Origin: Gemmatimonadota bacterium | GTDB lineage: Bacteria > Gemmatimonadota > Gemmatimonadetes > Longimicrobiales > Gaopeijiaceae | DNA: 64,000 nt | Assembly (NCBI GenBank): GCA_022823145.1 | Contig: JAJDXS010000016.1 | Coordinates: forward strand, 25,400 to 89,399 | Direction: 5' to 3' | Part shown: piece by piece, positions 14,589 to 23,835 of the stretch | Layout of the letters: every line of letters starts with the position of its first letter | Numbering within the stretch: the stretch's first letter is position 1 | Notes under the pieces: generated by a model | Told to the model about the DNA's origin: nothing | The model's database searches: none | What the model saw: the letters and a program-made list of their open reading frames with translations, nothing else | Position numbers and translations under genes: made by a program

Positions 14589-17374
14589 AAGACGGGTGCT
14601 CCCAGCGGCGACCCCGCCCCCACCTGCCCCAGCGCCGGCGGCGGCCCCACCGGCTTCAGCGCCACCGGACACGCCTTCAGCGCCGCGGTCTGCGTCACAG
14701 GGTCGTACCCGCCCCCGGTCAGCACGTTCACCGGCACGTCCTCGAAGGCGAACGACGCGAACACCGTCCCCTTCGGCGACTTCGGGGTCGCGCGCACCTT
14801 CACGTGCAGACACCCGCGCGGGTTGCTCATCTCGGCCCAGCCGCCGTCCTCCAGCCCCAGCCGCGCCAGGTCGTCGGGGTGCACCTCCAGCGTCTCCTCC
14901 GACAGCAGGTAGTCGATCCCGTCCGACCGCCCGGTCTGCGTCCGTGTATGGTACTGCGGCAGCCGCCGGCCGGTGGTCAGCCACATCGGATACTCATCCG
15001 AAATGGTCTCCTCGGGGTCGCGGTACTCCAGCATCTTGAAGATCCCGCGCCCGTTCTCGAAGCGCTTCTCGTGCAGCCGGGGCGTCCCGGGGTGATCGCG
15101 CGTCGGCACGGGCCACTGGTACTCGCCCCGGTCGATCCGGTCCCAGTCGAGGCCGTTGTAGAGGGGTGAGAGGGCGCAGAGCTCGTTGAAGACCTCCCTG
15201 GCGGACCCGAAATCGAAGCCTTGCCAGCCCATTCGCCGGGCGAGCTGCGAGAGGATCCACCAGTCGGGCTTCGCTTCGCCTGGCGGCGGCACTGCAGCGC
15301 GCAACCGCTGGACGCGGCGCTCGGTGTTGGTGCAGACGCCGTCGGTCTCGGCCCAGGCCGTGGCCGGGAACACCACGTCGGCCACCTTCGCCGTCTCGGT
15401 CATGAAGATGTCGATCACGACCAGGCAGTCCAGGCTCTTGAGCGCGTGCTCGCAGTGGTGGCGGTCCGGGTCGGTGACCAGCGTGTTCTCGCCGTCGATG
15501 ATCATCGCGTGGATGCCGTCGCCGCACAGGTCCAGCGCCGTGACCTTGGTCATGCCCGTCTCCAGGTCGACCTTGCGCCCGTACGCCTTGTGGAACTTCT
15601 CCTGGTGGGCGGGATCGGTGACGGTCTGGAAGCCGGGGTAGTTGTTCGGCAGCGCGCCCGCATCGCCGGCGCCCTGGATGTTGTTCTGCCCGCGCATGGG
15701 GTTCACCCCCGTGCCCTCGCGGCCCAGGTTGCCGGTCATCAGGGCCAGGTTGCAGAGGCTCTGGACGTTGTCGACGCCGCAGATGTGCTCGGTGATGCCG
15801 ACGGTGTAGTAGATCGCGCCCCGGTCCGCGCCGCCGTAGAGCAGCGCCGCCTTCTCGATGTCCGCCGGGTCGCACTCGCAGATCTCGGCCGCCCACTCGG
15901 GGGTGTACTGCGCGACATGCTGCATGAAGTCCTCGCCGTGGGCCGTGCGGGCACCCACGAACTCCTCGTTCACCAGTCCCTCGCGGACGATCACGTGCGC
16001 CATCGCCAGCAGCAGCGAGACGTCGGACCCCACGCGCAGCGGCAGGTGCACGTCGGCGAACTCGGCCAGCCCGATCCGCCTCGGGTCCGCGACGATCATC
16101 TTCGCCCCGCGCGCGAGCGCGCGCTTGAGCCGCGTGGCCGCCACCGGATGGCACTCGGTCATGTTGGTGCCGATGCAGAAGATCACATCGGGCTTGTCCA
16201 TGTCGGCGAGTGGGTTCGACATCGCCCCTCTTCCGATGGTTGCCGCCAGACCGGCGACTGTGGGGGCGTGTCAGGCACGGCTGCAGTTGTCGATGTGATT
16301 CGTCCCGAATCCCGCCCGGATGAAGCGCTGCATCATGTAGGCGGCCTCGTGGGGCGCGCGTCCGGAGGCGATTCCGTACACGGCGCGGCGCCCGTGGTCC
16401 TTCACCACCTTGTTGAGCTTCCCGGCGGCGAAGTCCAGCGCCTCGTCCCACGACGCGGGGCGCAGCTCCCCGGTCTCGTCGTCGCGGACGAAGGGGGTGG
16501 CGAGCCGGTCGGGATGATGCACGAAATCGAACGCGAACTGGCCCTTCACACAGAGCGAACCCTCGTTGGCCGGCCCGTCCATCGCGGGAAGGATGCCGAC
16601 GATCTTCTCGCCGCGCGTCATGACATCGACCGAGCAGCCGACGCCGCAGTAGGGACAGATCGTGCGCGTGGTCTCGGTTTCGCCGGGGACGTCCCTGTTG
16701 GCCAGCGCCTTGAGATCGCCGAGCGCGCCGGTGGGGCACGTCTGGATGCACTGCCCGCAGAAGGTGCACGCCGAGTCCTTGAGCAGGCCGCCGAACTCGG
16801 TGGTGATCTGTGTGTGAAAGCCCCGATTCATGACCGAGATCGCGTAGTCGCCCTCCTGCTCGGCGCACACGCGCACGCAGCGGTAGCACGAGATGCAGTT
16901 CTCGTAGTCGCGCTTGATGAAGGGGTTGTCGTCGTCGGGCCGGCTCGTGCCCGAAAGCGCGCCCTGGAACCGGCCCGTGCGGGCGTCGTAGCGGTCGAGC
17001 AGGTCGGCCATCTCCTGCGAAGCGTAGCCGTGCATCGGGTCGACATCGGTGTCGCGGTTCTCCGACGCGACCATCTCCATGAGGATGCGCCGCTGCACCT
17101 CGAGCGCGGCCGTGCGGGTGCGCACTCGCATCCCGGGCTGGGCCTCCATTGTACACGACGCCACCGGATTGCGCGCGCCCTCCAGCTCGACCACGCAGAG
17201 CCGGCAGCCTCCGAAGGGCTCGAGGCGGGGGTCGTAGCACAGCGTCGGGATTTCCCTGCCGTGGCGCTCCGCGACTTCGTACAGGGTCTCGCCGCTTGAG
17301 AAGGTGACCTTCTCTCCGTCCAGCGTCAGGGTCAGCGCGGTACCGTTTGTCGAGGGGGAGCCGTTTTGCTTCAT
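14585..17374 (-). CDS. fdhA: Selenocysteine-containing formate dehydrogenase, large molybdenum subunit
   Basis: A 929-residue molybdopterin formate dehydrogenase read through one in-frame TGA (16271-16273) at residue 368. The TGA sits in NHIDNCSRA-U-HAPTVAGL, exactly where FdhF-type enzymes have the Sec/Cys ligand of molybdenum followed by the essential His. The 16 codons after the TGA continue the family sequence into MSNPLADMD. Order of domains: NuoG-like [2Fe-2S] (CYDPRLEPFGGCRLC), 4Fe-4S ferredoxin sites (CISCYRCVRVC, CTFCGQCIQTCP), the catalytic 4Fe-4S site CPYCGVGC, then the bis-MGD domains. A SECIS hairpin lies 12 nt past the TGA. AGGGCG precedes the ATG, 6 bp after the NuoEF-like gene's stop. 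It oxidises formate, or reduces CO2, with NAD(H) through its partner. Confidence 0.92.
16242..16273 (-). promoter_or_regulatory. Sec UGA codon and bacterial SECIS hairpin of fdhA
   Basis: Minus strand: UGA (16273-16271), 12 nt spacer, then GUCGCC-GGUCU-GGCGGC. All six base pairs form (one is U-G) and close a five-base GGUCU loop. Spacing and the GGUCU loop match the SECIS of E. coli fdhF, which binds SelB. This element marks the UGA as selenocysteine rather than stop. Confidence 0.88.
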
Positions 17375-17380
17375 CGCCCT

Positions 17381-19057
17381 CTATCCTTTCTCTACATGCC
17401 TCCGAACGCGGTCCGGGAAATACCGGATCAGGCTCTCGGTCAAAAGTGGGGCAGCCTGGCCCAGTCCGCACGCGCTCGTCTTCTTCATGACTTCGTTCAG
17501 GTCGGTGACTTCGTCAACCCACGCCTCGACGGAGCGGGGTCCGTCACCCTCCAGACGCTCGACCAGGCGCTGCGTTCCGATCCGGCACGGGAAGCACTTG
17601 CCGCACGATTCCTCGGCGAAGAACTCCATGGATTCGCGGGTGACCCGGATCATGTCTCGGGAGTCGTCGAAGACCATGATCCCGCCTGCGCCCAGGAAGC
17701 TCCCCTTCGAGCGGATCGACGGCTCGTCGAGGCTGACGTCGAGGTCGGCGCCGGCCAGGAAGCCGCCCGAGAGGCCCGCCATCGTGACCGCCTGAATAGT
17801 GCGCCCGGGGAGCGGTCCACCGGCCAGGACGTGGAGCAGGTCCGGCAGCGGCAGCCCGATCGGCACCTCGTAGTTGCCCGGGCGCGCGATGTCGCCCGAG
17901 AGGCTGATCACCTTGGTGCCGGAGTGGTCCCCCAGACCGAGCCCGCGGTACCAGTCGGCGCCGTGGACCATGATCGGGGGCGCGGAGGCAAGGGTTTCGA
18001 CGTTGTTCACAACCGTGGGCAGGTTTTCGTAGCCGTGCGTGACGGGGAAGGGGGGGCGGTTGCGAGGGAAGGGGTGCGTGCCCTCGAGCGAGTTCAGCAG
18101 CGATGTCTCCTCACCGCAGATGTAGGCGCCGGCGCCGCGCCGCACCATCAGGTCGAACGCGAAGTCCGTGCCCAGAATCCCGTCGCCCAGCAGTCCCGCC
18201 GCCTCCGCCTCCGCGATCGCGCCTTCCAGGATGTCGAAGGTCTCGGGGTACTCGTAGCGGAGGTAGATGAAGCCGCGCACGGCACCCGTCGCATAGGCGG
18301 CGAGCGCCATCCCCTCGATGGTGCCGTGGGGGTCGTGGTCCATCAGCACCCTGTCCTTGAAGCAGCCGGGCTCGCCCTCGTCGGCGTTGCAGACGATCGT
18401 CTTCGGGCCGCCCGGCGCGTCGGCCACCGCCCGCCACTTCCGCCCGGTGGGGAACCCCGCGCCTCCGCGGCCCGCCAGCCCGCTCGCGTCGATCACGTCG
18501 ATCACTTCGCCGGGGGACATCGTGGCGACCGCCCGGGTAAGCCCCTCGTAGCCGCCATCGCTCCGGTATCCGGCCAGCGCGGCCCGGCCCGGATTGCGAA
18601 TCCCCGCAAACACGCACTCCTCCACGCCAGCGGGTGCCGGAGGCGGCAGCGGCGAAGGTCCGCTCACGAGCGTGCTCGCCGTCCGTCCGGTCAGCACTGT
18701 GCCGCCGTGGATCACGGGGACCGGCTGGTCGCAGCGGCCGGGGCAGGGCATGACGTGCGGGTCGTGGCCCGCCGCCCGCAGGCTCGCGATCAGGATTTCG
18801 GTGCCGCGCATGCTGCACACGGGGCCGTTGCAGACTCGCGGCCGGTTCAGGCCGCCGGCGTCCCGCGAGAAGTGATGGTAGAAGGTGACCGTGCCGAAGA
18901 GATCGGCGATGGGGATCCGAAGCCCCTTCGAAACCGCCCGCAACGCCTCCTCCGAGAGGTGGCCGTCGCGCTCGTGGAAGTCATGGAGGAGGGGCAGCAG
19001 GGGTGCCGGCTCGTCCTTCCAGCGCGCCACGAGTTCAGCGTTGGTCGGGTCTGACAT
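17381..19057 (-). CDS. NuoE-NuoF fusion, NADH-linked diaphorase subunit of formate dehydrogenase
   Basis: A 558-residue fusion. Residues about 1-150 are NuoE-like, with the [2Fe-2S] cysteines in CNGPVC and CPGRC. The rest is NuoF-like: the NADH/FMN segment GRGGAGFPTGRKW, NADEGEPGCFKDR, RRGAGAYICGEETSL, and the 4Fe-4S site ESCGKCFPCR. It carries electrons between the large subunit and NAD+, as FdsG plus FdsB do in soluble NAD-dependent formate dehydrogenases. The ATG at 19057 (MSDPTNAEL) is chosen because the 36 residues before it look like translated promoter. It is first in the operon; fdhA follows after 6 bp. No FdsD-like gene is seen. Confidence 0.9.
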   Translation of the reverse strand: MSDPTNAELVARWKDEPAPLLPLLHDFHERDGHLSEEALRAVSKGLRIPIADLFGTVTFYHHFSRDAGGLNRPRVCNGPVCSMRGTEILIASLRAAGHDPHVMPCPGRCDQPVPVIHGGTVLTGRTASTLVSGPSPLPPPAPAGVEECVFAGIRNPGRAALAGYRSDGGYEGLTRAVATMSPGEVIDVIDASGLAGRGGAGFPTGRKWRAVADAPGGPKTIVCNADEGEPGCFKDRVLMDHDPHGTIEGMALAAYATGAVRGFIYLRYEYPETFDILEGAIAEAEAAGLLGDGILGTDFAFDLMVRRGAGAYICGEETSLLNSLEGTHPFPRNRPPFPVTHGYENLPTVVNNVETLASAPPIMVHGADWYRGLGLGDHSGTKVISLSGDIARPGNYEVPIGLPLPDLLHVLAGGPLPGRTIQAVTMAGLSGGFLAGADLDVSLDEPSIRSKGSFLGAGGIMVFDDSRDMIRVTRESMEFFAEESCGKCFPCRIGTQRLVERLEGDGPRSVEAWVDEVTDLNEVMKKTSACGLGQAAPLLTESLIRYFPDRVRRHVEKG

Positions 19058-19112
19058 CGAGTGGCCGGGTTTCGGGTTCGAAGTGCGCCGTGGCGGAAAG
19101 TGCGCCACAATA

Positions 19113-19124
19113 GATACAGGTATC
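19113..19124. promoter_or_regulatory. Palindrome in fdh/fdhD divergent region
   Basis: GATAC-AG-GTATC is a perfect inverted repeat in the 157-bp gap between the fdh operon and fdhD. A direct repeat AAGTGCGCC lies just before it (19081 and 19099). Placement suggests a shared operator, but no regulator gene is nearby. Confidence 0.35.
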
Positions 19125-19214
19125 GTAAACATTTGGCGAGTGCTGCGCGCGAGCGGCAGGCGCACTGTGAGAAGGACGGCGCGCGACGAATCCGGGGGTG
19201 CTCACGTGACAACC

Positions 19215-20075
19215 ATGTCCAGGCGCAGGGCGGCCAGGGTTCGTGTGCGGCGGATGAGGAGTGGGTGGATCACGGAGAGGAGCGACAGCGTCGCCGTGGA
19301 GGAGCCCATGGAGGTCCGCCTCGAGGTGCGCGGCGACGAGGGGAAGCGCGAGCACCCCGTCTCGGTCACCATGCGGACACCTGGCGACGACTTCGAGCTG
19401 GCCGCGGGCTTCCTCGTCACCGAGGGGGTGATCACCGACCCGCACGCGCTCGGCGACGTGAGGTACTGCCGCGATGTCGACCCACAGGAGTACAACGTGG
19501 TGACCGCGTCGCTGCGCGACCCCGGCGCCTTCGACGCGTCGAGCCTGACCCGCAACTTCTACGTCACGTCGTCCTGCGGGGTGTGCGGGAAGGCGTCGCT
19601 CGAATCGGTCGAGGTGATGGGGTGCGCCGCGGTCGCGGACGGCACGCTGTCGGTGCAGGAGGCCGAGGTTCGCGCGCTCCCGGGCCGGCTGCGGTCCGCC
19701 CAGCACGTCTTCGACCGGACGGGGGGCATCCACGCGGCCGGCCTGTTCGACGCAGAGGGGCGGATCGTCCTGGTCCGGGAAGACGTGGGGCGCCACAACG
19801 CCGTCGACAAGGTGGTCGGCGCGCTGGTGCTGTCGCGTTCCCTGCCGGGATCGGAGCGCGGCCTGGTGGTCTCGGGGCGATCGTCCTTCGAGATCCTCCA
19901 GAAGGCCGCCATGGCAGGGTTCCCGATGGTGGTGGCGGTGGGCGCGCCATCGAGCCTGGCGGTGTCCTTCGCGAGGCGCTTCAACATGACGCTGGTGGGG
20001 TTCGCGAAGCGCGACGGCTACAACGTGTACAGCGGCGGCGAGCGGATCGCCGGCCTTGGAGGGAACGCCGGATGA
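19215..20075 (+). CDS. fdhD: Formate dehydrogenase sulfurtransferase FdhD
   Basis: A 286-residue maturation factor that passes sulfur from a cysteine desulfurase to the bis-MGD cofactor of formate dehydrogenase. Conserved marks are VEEPMEVRLEVRG near the N-terminus, the reactive cysteine pair in SSCGVCGKASLE, TGGIHAAGLFD, REDVGRHNAVDKVVG, and SGRSSFEILQKAAMAG. The ATG at 19215 is preferred; a GTG three codons earlier is also possible. It is divergent from the enzyme it matures and coupled by ATGA to the MobA-MobB gene, making a cofactor-maturation pair. Confidence 0.95.
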   Translation: MSRRRAARVRVRRMRSGWITERSDSVAVEEPMEVRLEVRGDEGKREHPVSVTMRTPGDDFELAAGFLVTEGVITDPHALGDVRYCRDVDPQEYNVVTASLRDPGAFDASSLTRNFYVTSSCGVCGKASLESVEVMGCAAVADGTLSVQEAEVRALPGRLRSAQHVFDRTGGIHAAGLFDAEGRIVLVREDVGRHNAVDKVVGALVLSRSLPGSERGLVVSGRSSFEILQKAAMAGFPMVVAVGAPSSLAVSFARRFNMTLVGFAKRDGYNVYSGGERIAGLGGNAG

Positions 20076-21148
20076 GTCTGTTGGGTGCCATCCTGGCCGG
20101 GGGCGGCAGTCGGCGCTTCGGTTCGCCGAAAACGCTCGCGCGCCTCCACGGACAGCCGCTGTGGCAGGTCGCGGCCGAGCGGCTCGGGGCTGTGTGCGAC
20201 GACGTGGTGGCCGTGGTCAACCATCCTCGCGTGGCGGACGAGGTGGAACTCGAGACGCTCCCCGACCGGCGGCCGATGATGGGCCCCCTGGGGGGGATCG
20301 ACGCGGCGCTTGGGCGTGCGCTGCGCGACGGCCACAGGGCGGTGTTGGCGCTGGCGGTCGACATGCCGTGGGTGAGCACCGACGCGCTCCGGCGCCTCGC
20401 CGACGAGTGGCGCGCGCACGGCCGCCCCTGCGTCCCGCGCACCGGACCGCCGTGGGGTTTTCACCCGTTGTGCGCGGTCTACCCGCTGGAAACCCTCCAC
20501 CGGCTCACCGACGCCATGAACATGCGAAGGCTCGAGAGCGGACCCTTCGCGCGGTCTCTCGATCCGGTCGTGATCGACACGGGACTCACCAGCAGTTGCT
20601 TCCGCAGCGTGAACCGGCCCGGGGACTTGCCTCCGCCGAGCTTCTCGATCATCGGGAACAAGAAGTCGGGGAAGACGACGCTGAGCGTGAGCGTCATCGC
20701 CGAGCTGGCGGCGCGCGGCCGCCGGGTCATGTCGGTCAAGCACGGGCACCACTTCCGCCTGGACACACCTGGAACGGACTCCTGGAGGCACCGGCACGAG
20801 GGGCGCGCCGAACGCGTGCTGCTGGCCGGGCCCACCGAGTTCGCGCTTGTGGGGGACTGGGGCCCCGAGGGGGATCCTTCGCTTGACCTGCTCCTCGCCC
20901 GCCACCTGTCGGAAGCCGAGATCGTGGTGGTGGAGGGGTTCCGCGATGCTCCGGTGCCCAAGATCGAGATCTACCGCGCCGAAGCGCAGCCGGAGCCGGT
21001 CGTGCCGCCGGAGCAGGGACGGGACCGGCGCGTGCTGGGGGTGGTCACCGACCGTCCCGACCTTCCCTGGACGGTGCCCGTCTTCGATGCCGACGCGCCC
21101 GATGTCGCGGCGCGCGTCACCGACCTCGTGGAGGGGTGGCTGCTGTGA
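20072..21148 (+). CDS. MobA-MobB fusion, molybdenum guanine dinucleotide synthesis
   Basis: A 358-residue protein of two enzymes. Residues about 1-185 are MobA, the GTP:molybdopterin guanylyltransferase: LAGGGSRRFGSPK nucleotide loop, and AVDMPWVS with the metal-binding Asp. Residues about 193-358 are MobB, a P-loop GTPase-like adaptor: IIGNKKSGKTTLS, KHGHHFRLDTPGTDSWRH, VVVEGFRD. MobA supplies the bis-MGD cofactor used by the nearby formate dehydrogenase. ATGA overlap with fdhD shows translational coupling. Fusions of this order occur in several phyla. Confidence 0.92.
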   Translation: MSLLGAILAGGGSRRFGSPKTLARLHGQPLWQVAAERLGAVCDDVVAVVNHPRVADEVELETLPDRRPMMGPLGGIDAALGRALRDGHRAVLALAVDMPWVSTDALRRLADEWRAHGRPCVPRTGPPWGFHPLCAVYPLETLHRLTDAMNMRRLESGPFARSLDPVVIDTGLTSSCFRSVNRPGDLPPPSFSIIGNKKSGKTTLSVSVIAELAARGRRVMSVKHGHHFRLDTPGTDSWRHRHEGRAERVLLAGPTEFALVGDWGPEGDPSLDLLLARHLSEAEIVVVEGFRDAPVPKIEIYRAEAQPEPVVPPEQGRDRRVLGVVTDRPDLPWTVPVFDADAPDVAARVTDLVEGWLL

Positions 21149-22272
21149 CCGGCGCCGGGAGCGGACCCGCCGCCGGGCGGCTCACCTCGCTGGACGCCTT
21201 CCGGGGCCTCGCGATCGCCGGGATGATCCTGGTGAACAACCCGGGCAGCTGGTCGCACGTGTATCCGCCGCTTCTCCACGCGACCTGGCACGGAGCCACG
21301 CCGACCGACCTGGTCTTCCCCTTCTTCCTGTTCGCGATCGGCGTGGCCATGTCGTTCTCGTTCGCGTCCCGCGCGGCCAGGGGAGACACTCGTTCCCAAC
21401 TGCTGCGCCACGTCGCGACACGCGCGGTCATTCTGTACGGGCTCGGTTTTCTCGGGGCGGCGTGGCCCTCCTTCGACCTGGGCACGGTTCGCCTGGTCGG
21501 CGTACTTGCGCGCATCGCCATGGTCTACCTGGTCGCCGGCACGCTCGTGCTGTTCCTGTCGCGGCGGGCCGTCTTCGCGGCGATGCTGGCGCTGCTCGTC
21601 GGCTACTGGGCGCTGATGACGCTGGTGCCCGTCCCCGGCTTCGGCGCGGGTGACCTGTCGCCCGAGGGCAATCTGGCCGCCTGGATAGACCGGGCGGTGC
21701 TGGGGGTGCACATGTGGAGCGGCGGAGGCGGCGTCTACGACCCCGAGGGCCTGCTGAGCACGCTGCCGGCGGTGTCGAGCACGCTGGCCGGACTGTTTGC
21801 GGGCGACTACCTGCGATCCGGCGGTGCCGCGACCGGCCGCCTGCTCGGGCTCGGCGTGGTCCTGATCCTGCTCGGACATGCGTGGGATGTCGTGTTCCCG
21901 ATCAACAAGCCGATCTGGACGAGCTCGTACGTCGCCTACACAACGGGGTGGGGACTGGTAACGCTGGGGGCGCTGTACTGGATCGTGGACGTGAGGGGCT
22001 GGCGCGCGTGGACACGCCCCCTGGTGGTCTACGGCATGAACGCGATCACGGTGTTCGTGGCGTCGGGGCTGGTCGCGAAGAGCCTTGTGCTGTGGCGAGT
22101 GACCGGCGGTGCAGGAGAGACCACGTCGGCCTACAACCTGATCTACGAGACCGCCTTCGCCTCGTGGGCGGGACCGCTGAACGGCTCGCTGGCGTTTGCG
22201 GTCGCCATGGTCCTACTCTGGCTCGGAGTCGCCTGGGGCATGTATCTGCGGGGGATCTTCCTCAAGGTCTGA
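21145..22272 (+). CDS. NagX/HGSNAT-like membrane acyltransferase
   Basis: A 375-residue polytopic protein. The N-terminus TSLDAFRGLAIAGMILVNNPGSW and the following HATWHGATPTDLVFPFFLF are diagnostic of the heparan-alpha-glucosaminide N-acetyltransferase-like family (DUF5009/NagX), with the His of the first loop proposed to take part in transmembrane acetyl transfer. About ten hydrophobic segments follow. I choose the GTG at 21145: it overlaps the MobAB stop (GTGA) and lies 8 bp after GGAGGGG. A second GTG at 21136 would sit inside that ribosome site. Likely substrate is an amino sugar or cell-wall fragment (inference). Confidence 0.8.
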   Translation: MTGAGSGPAAGRLTSLDAFRGLAIAGMILVNNPGSWSHVYPPLLHATWHGATPTDLVFPFFLFAIGVAMSFSFASRAARGDTRSQLLRHVATRAVILYGLGFLGAAWPSFDLGTVRLVGVLARIAMVYLVAGTLVLFLSRRAVFAAMLALLVGYWALMTLVPVPGFGAGDLSPEGNLAAWIDRAVLGVHMWSGGGGVYDPEGLLSTLPAVSSTLAGLFAGDYLRSGGAATGRLLGLGVVLILLGHAWDVVFPINKPIWTSSYVAYTTGWGLVTLGALYWIVDVRGWRAWTRPLVVYGMNAITVFVASGLVAKSLVLWRVTGGAGETTSAYNLIYETAFASWAGPLNGSLAFAVAMVLLWLGVAWGMYLRGIFLKV

Positions 22273-22545
22273 GCCCGCCCGCAACTGGGCGTCGAATTCC
22301 GAAACCTCCACCAGGCGCCGCAGCGAACCCTGCACGTCGTCGAGTTGCTGTTCCAGCAGCGCCAGGCGGCGCTCGACGATCTGGACGGACTCCTCCGTGT
22401 CCTTGCCGTGCAGGTAGCGGTCCAACACCGACACAATCGGCTTCAGCGCGTAGCGCGCGGTCAAGCCCATGACCGGGATCAGTACGACCGATATCCCCAT
22501 GATCACGGAAACGAGCCCTATGATGTCGACCGGCAGCACTTCCAT
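22213..22545 (-). CDS. Small membrane protein with coiled coil
   Basis: A 110-residue protein with one N-terminal transmembrane helix (about residues 7-30), then a helical region with heptads, VERRLALLEQQLDDVQGSLRRL. The C-terminus is acidic and disordered-looking. AGGAGGGG just before the ATG supports expression. Its last 60 bp overlap the convergent acyltransferase gene. It is divergent from the DUF4097 gene. No known family; the plan resembles the two tiny proteins near 6.7-7.1 kb. Confidence 0.6.
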   Translation of the reverse strand: MEVLPVDIIGLVSVIMGISVVLIPVMGLTARYALKPIVSVLDRYLHGKDTEESVQIVERRLALLEQQLDDVQGSLRRLVEVSEFDAQLRAGSDLEEDPPQIHAPGDSEPE

Positions 22546-22661
22546 GGCTTCCCCTCCTGGCTATCTGCGCCTCTACCCCTGGTTCGCGAAACCTTCCCTG
22601 CGGCCGGGACCGTAGTTTGCCCCGACGCTTCCTCTCTCCCACTCCCGAAGGATATGCGACG

Positions 22662-23768
22662 ATGACGAGATTCACGACCTCGCGGTTCCAGGCCGGCCTG
22701 CTCGCCGCCTCCGCCCTCTTGCTCCCCGCCATCCCGTGGGCGCCGGCTGGCGCCGTGCCCGGCACCGTTGTCCCGGCCCCGCTCGCTGCCCAGGAAGTCC
22801 ATCGGCTGAATGGTCCGCAAGTGGCCATCTATAACCTCGCCGGCGCGGTGCAAGTCGTTTCGGGGAACGGATCGCAGGTCGTGGTCGAGGTGTCGCGCGG
22901 CGGTGCCGACGCCTCCAGGTTGTCGATCGAGACCGGGCGGATCGGCGATCACGAAACCCTGCGTGTCCTCTATCCCGATGACAGGGTGGTATACCGCGAG
23001 GGCGGCCGGGGGTCGAACACGACCATGCGTGTCCGCCGGGACGGGACGTTCTTCGGTGGGCGTGGAGGTGGGGACCGGGTCCGGATCTCCGGCAGGGGTG
23101 GCGGACTGGAGGCTCACGCGGACCTGACGGTGAGGGTGCCGCAGGGGGTCGAGGTTGCGGTGAACCTGGGGGTCGGCGAAGGGCGTGTTCGAGACATCGA
23201 GGCCGGGGTGACGTTCAGGACCGGGGCCGGCAACGTGGATGTCGCCGACGTCGAGGGCCGGGTCGACGTCGATACCGGCTCGGGGGCGGTGGCGGTTTCC
23301 GACGTCAGGGGTGATGTCAACGTCGACACGGGCTCGGGAAGCGTCGTTCTGGAGCAGCTCACCGGTTCGCGCGTGTCCGTCGACACGGGCTCGGGGCGCA
23401 TAGGGGGAAGGGACCTCACCGTCGAGGAGCTGGTGGTGGACACCGGGTCGGGGAGGATCGACCTGGAAGACGTGTCTGCGGCCCGCATCGGCTGCGACAC
23501 CGGCAGCGGTGCGGTCCGGCTCGATCTGACGGAGGACGTGGACCGCCTGATGGTGGATACGGGATCCGGATCGGTGGTGGTGGCGGTGCCCGCCGGTTTC
23601 GGGGCCATGCTCGACCTGAGTTCCGGCAGTGGCCGGGTCTCGGTCGACGTCCCGGACCTGGAAACCGTGGAGTCGAAGCGCCGCCATTTCCGTGGCAGCG
23701 TGGGGGACGGCGACGGCCGGGTGGTGATCGACACCGGGTCGGGCGGGATCACCCTGCGCCGGAGTTGA
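22662..23768 (+). CDS. Secreted DUF4097 beta-solenoid protein with DTGSG repeats
   Basis: A 368-residue exported protein: signal peptide (to about residue 42, ...LAAQEV), then a DUF4097-type beta-helix. From about residue 190 the pattern DTGSG recurs seven times, plus one SSGSG and one RTGAG variant, each 18-25 residues apart and flanked by alternating hydrophobic residues as expected for coils of a right-handed solenoid. The ATG at 22662 is chosen over an earlier frame start because it opens the signal peptide. DUF4097 proteins are often adhesin-like or envelope-stress linked; the function here is unknown. Confidence 0.75.
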   Translation: MTRFTTSRFQAGLLAASALLLPAIPWAPAGAVPGTVVPAPLAAQEVHRLNGPQVAIYNLAGAVQVVSGNGSQVVVEVSRGGADASRLSIETGRIGDHETLRVLYPDDRVVYREGGRGSNTTMRVRRDGTFFGGRGGGDRVRISGRGGGLEAHADLTVRVPQGVEVAVNLGVGEGRVRDIEAGVTFRTGAGNVDVADVEGRVDVDTGSGAVAVSDVRGDVNVDTGSGSVVLEQLTGSRVSVDTGSGRIGGRDLTVEELVVDTGSGRIDLEDVSAARIGCDTGSGAVRLDLTEDVDRLMVDTGSGSVVVAVPAGFGAMLDLSSGSGRVSVDVPDLETVESKRRHFRGSVGDGDGRVVIDTGSGGITLRRS

Positions 23769-23773
23769 AGGGC

Positions 23774-23812
23774 GCGGCGGAGACCGGAGTCGCTGCTACC
23801 GGTCTCCGCCGC
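23774..23812. terminator. Bidirectional intrinsic terminator
   Basis: A perfect 14-bp stem, GCGGCGGAGACCGG with its complement, around an 11-base loop. It lies between the convergent DUF4097 and DUF2911 genes. The downstream tract is AT-rich (AATAAAT) rather than pure T. Confidence 0.75.
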
Positions 23813-23835
23813 GAATAAATCGCAGGTCGGTTCGG

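Noticed and set aside
14585..16222. A separate 545-residue molybdopterin protein starting at MSNPLADMD
   Set aside because: It is the part of the formate dehydrogenase after the selenocysteine UGA; the 16 codons between continue the family sequence and a SECIS is present.
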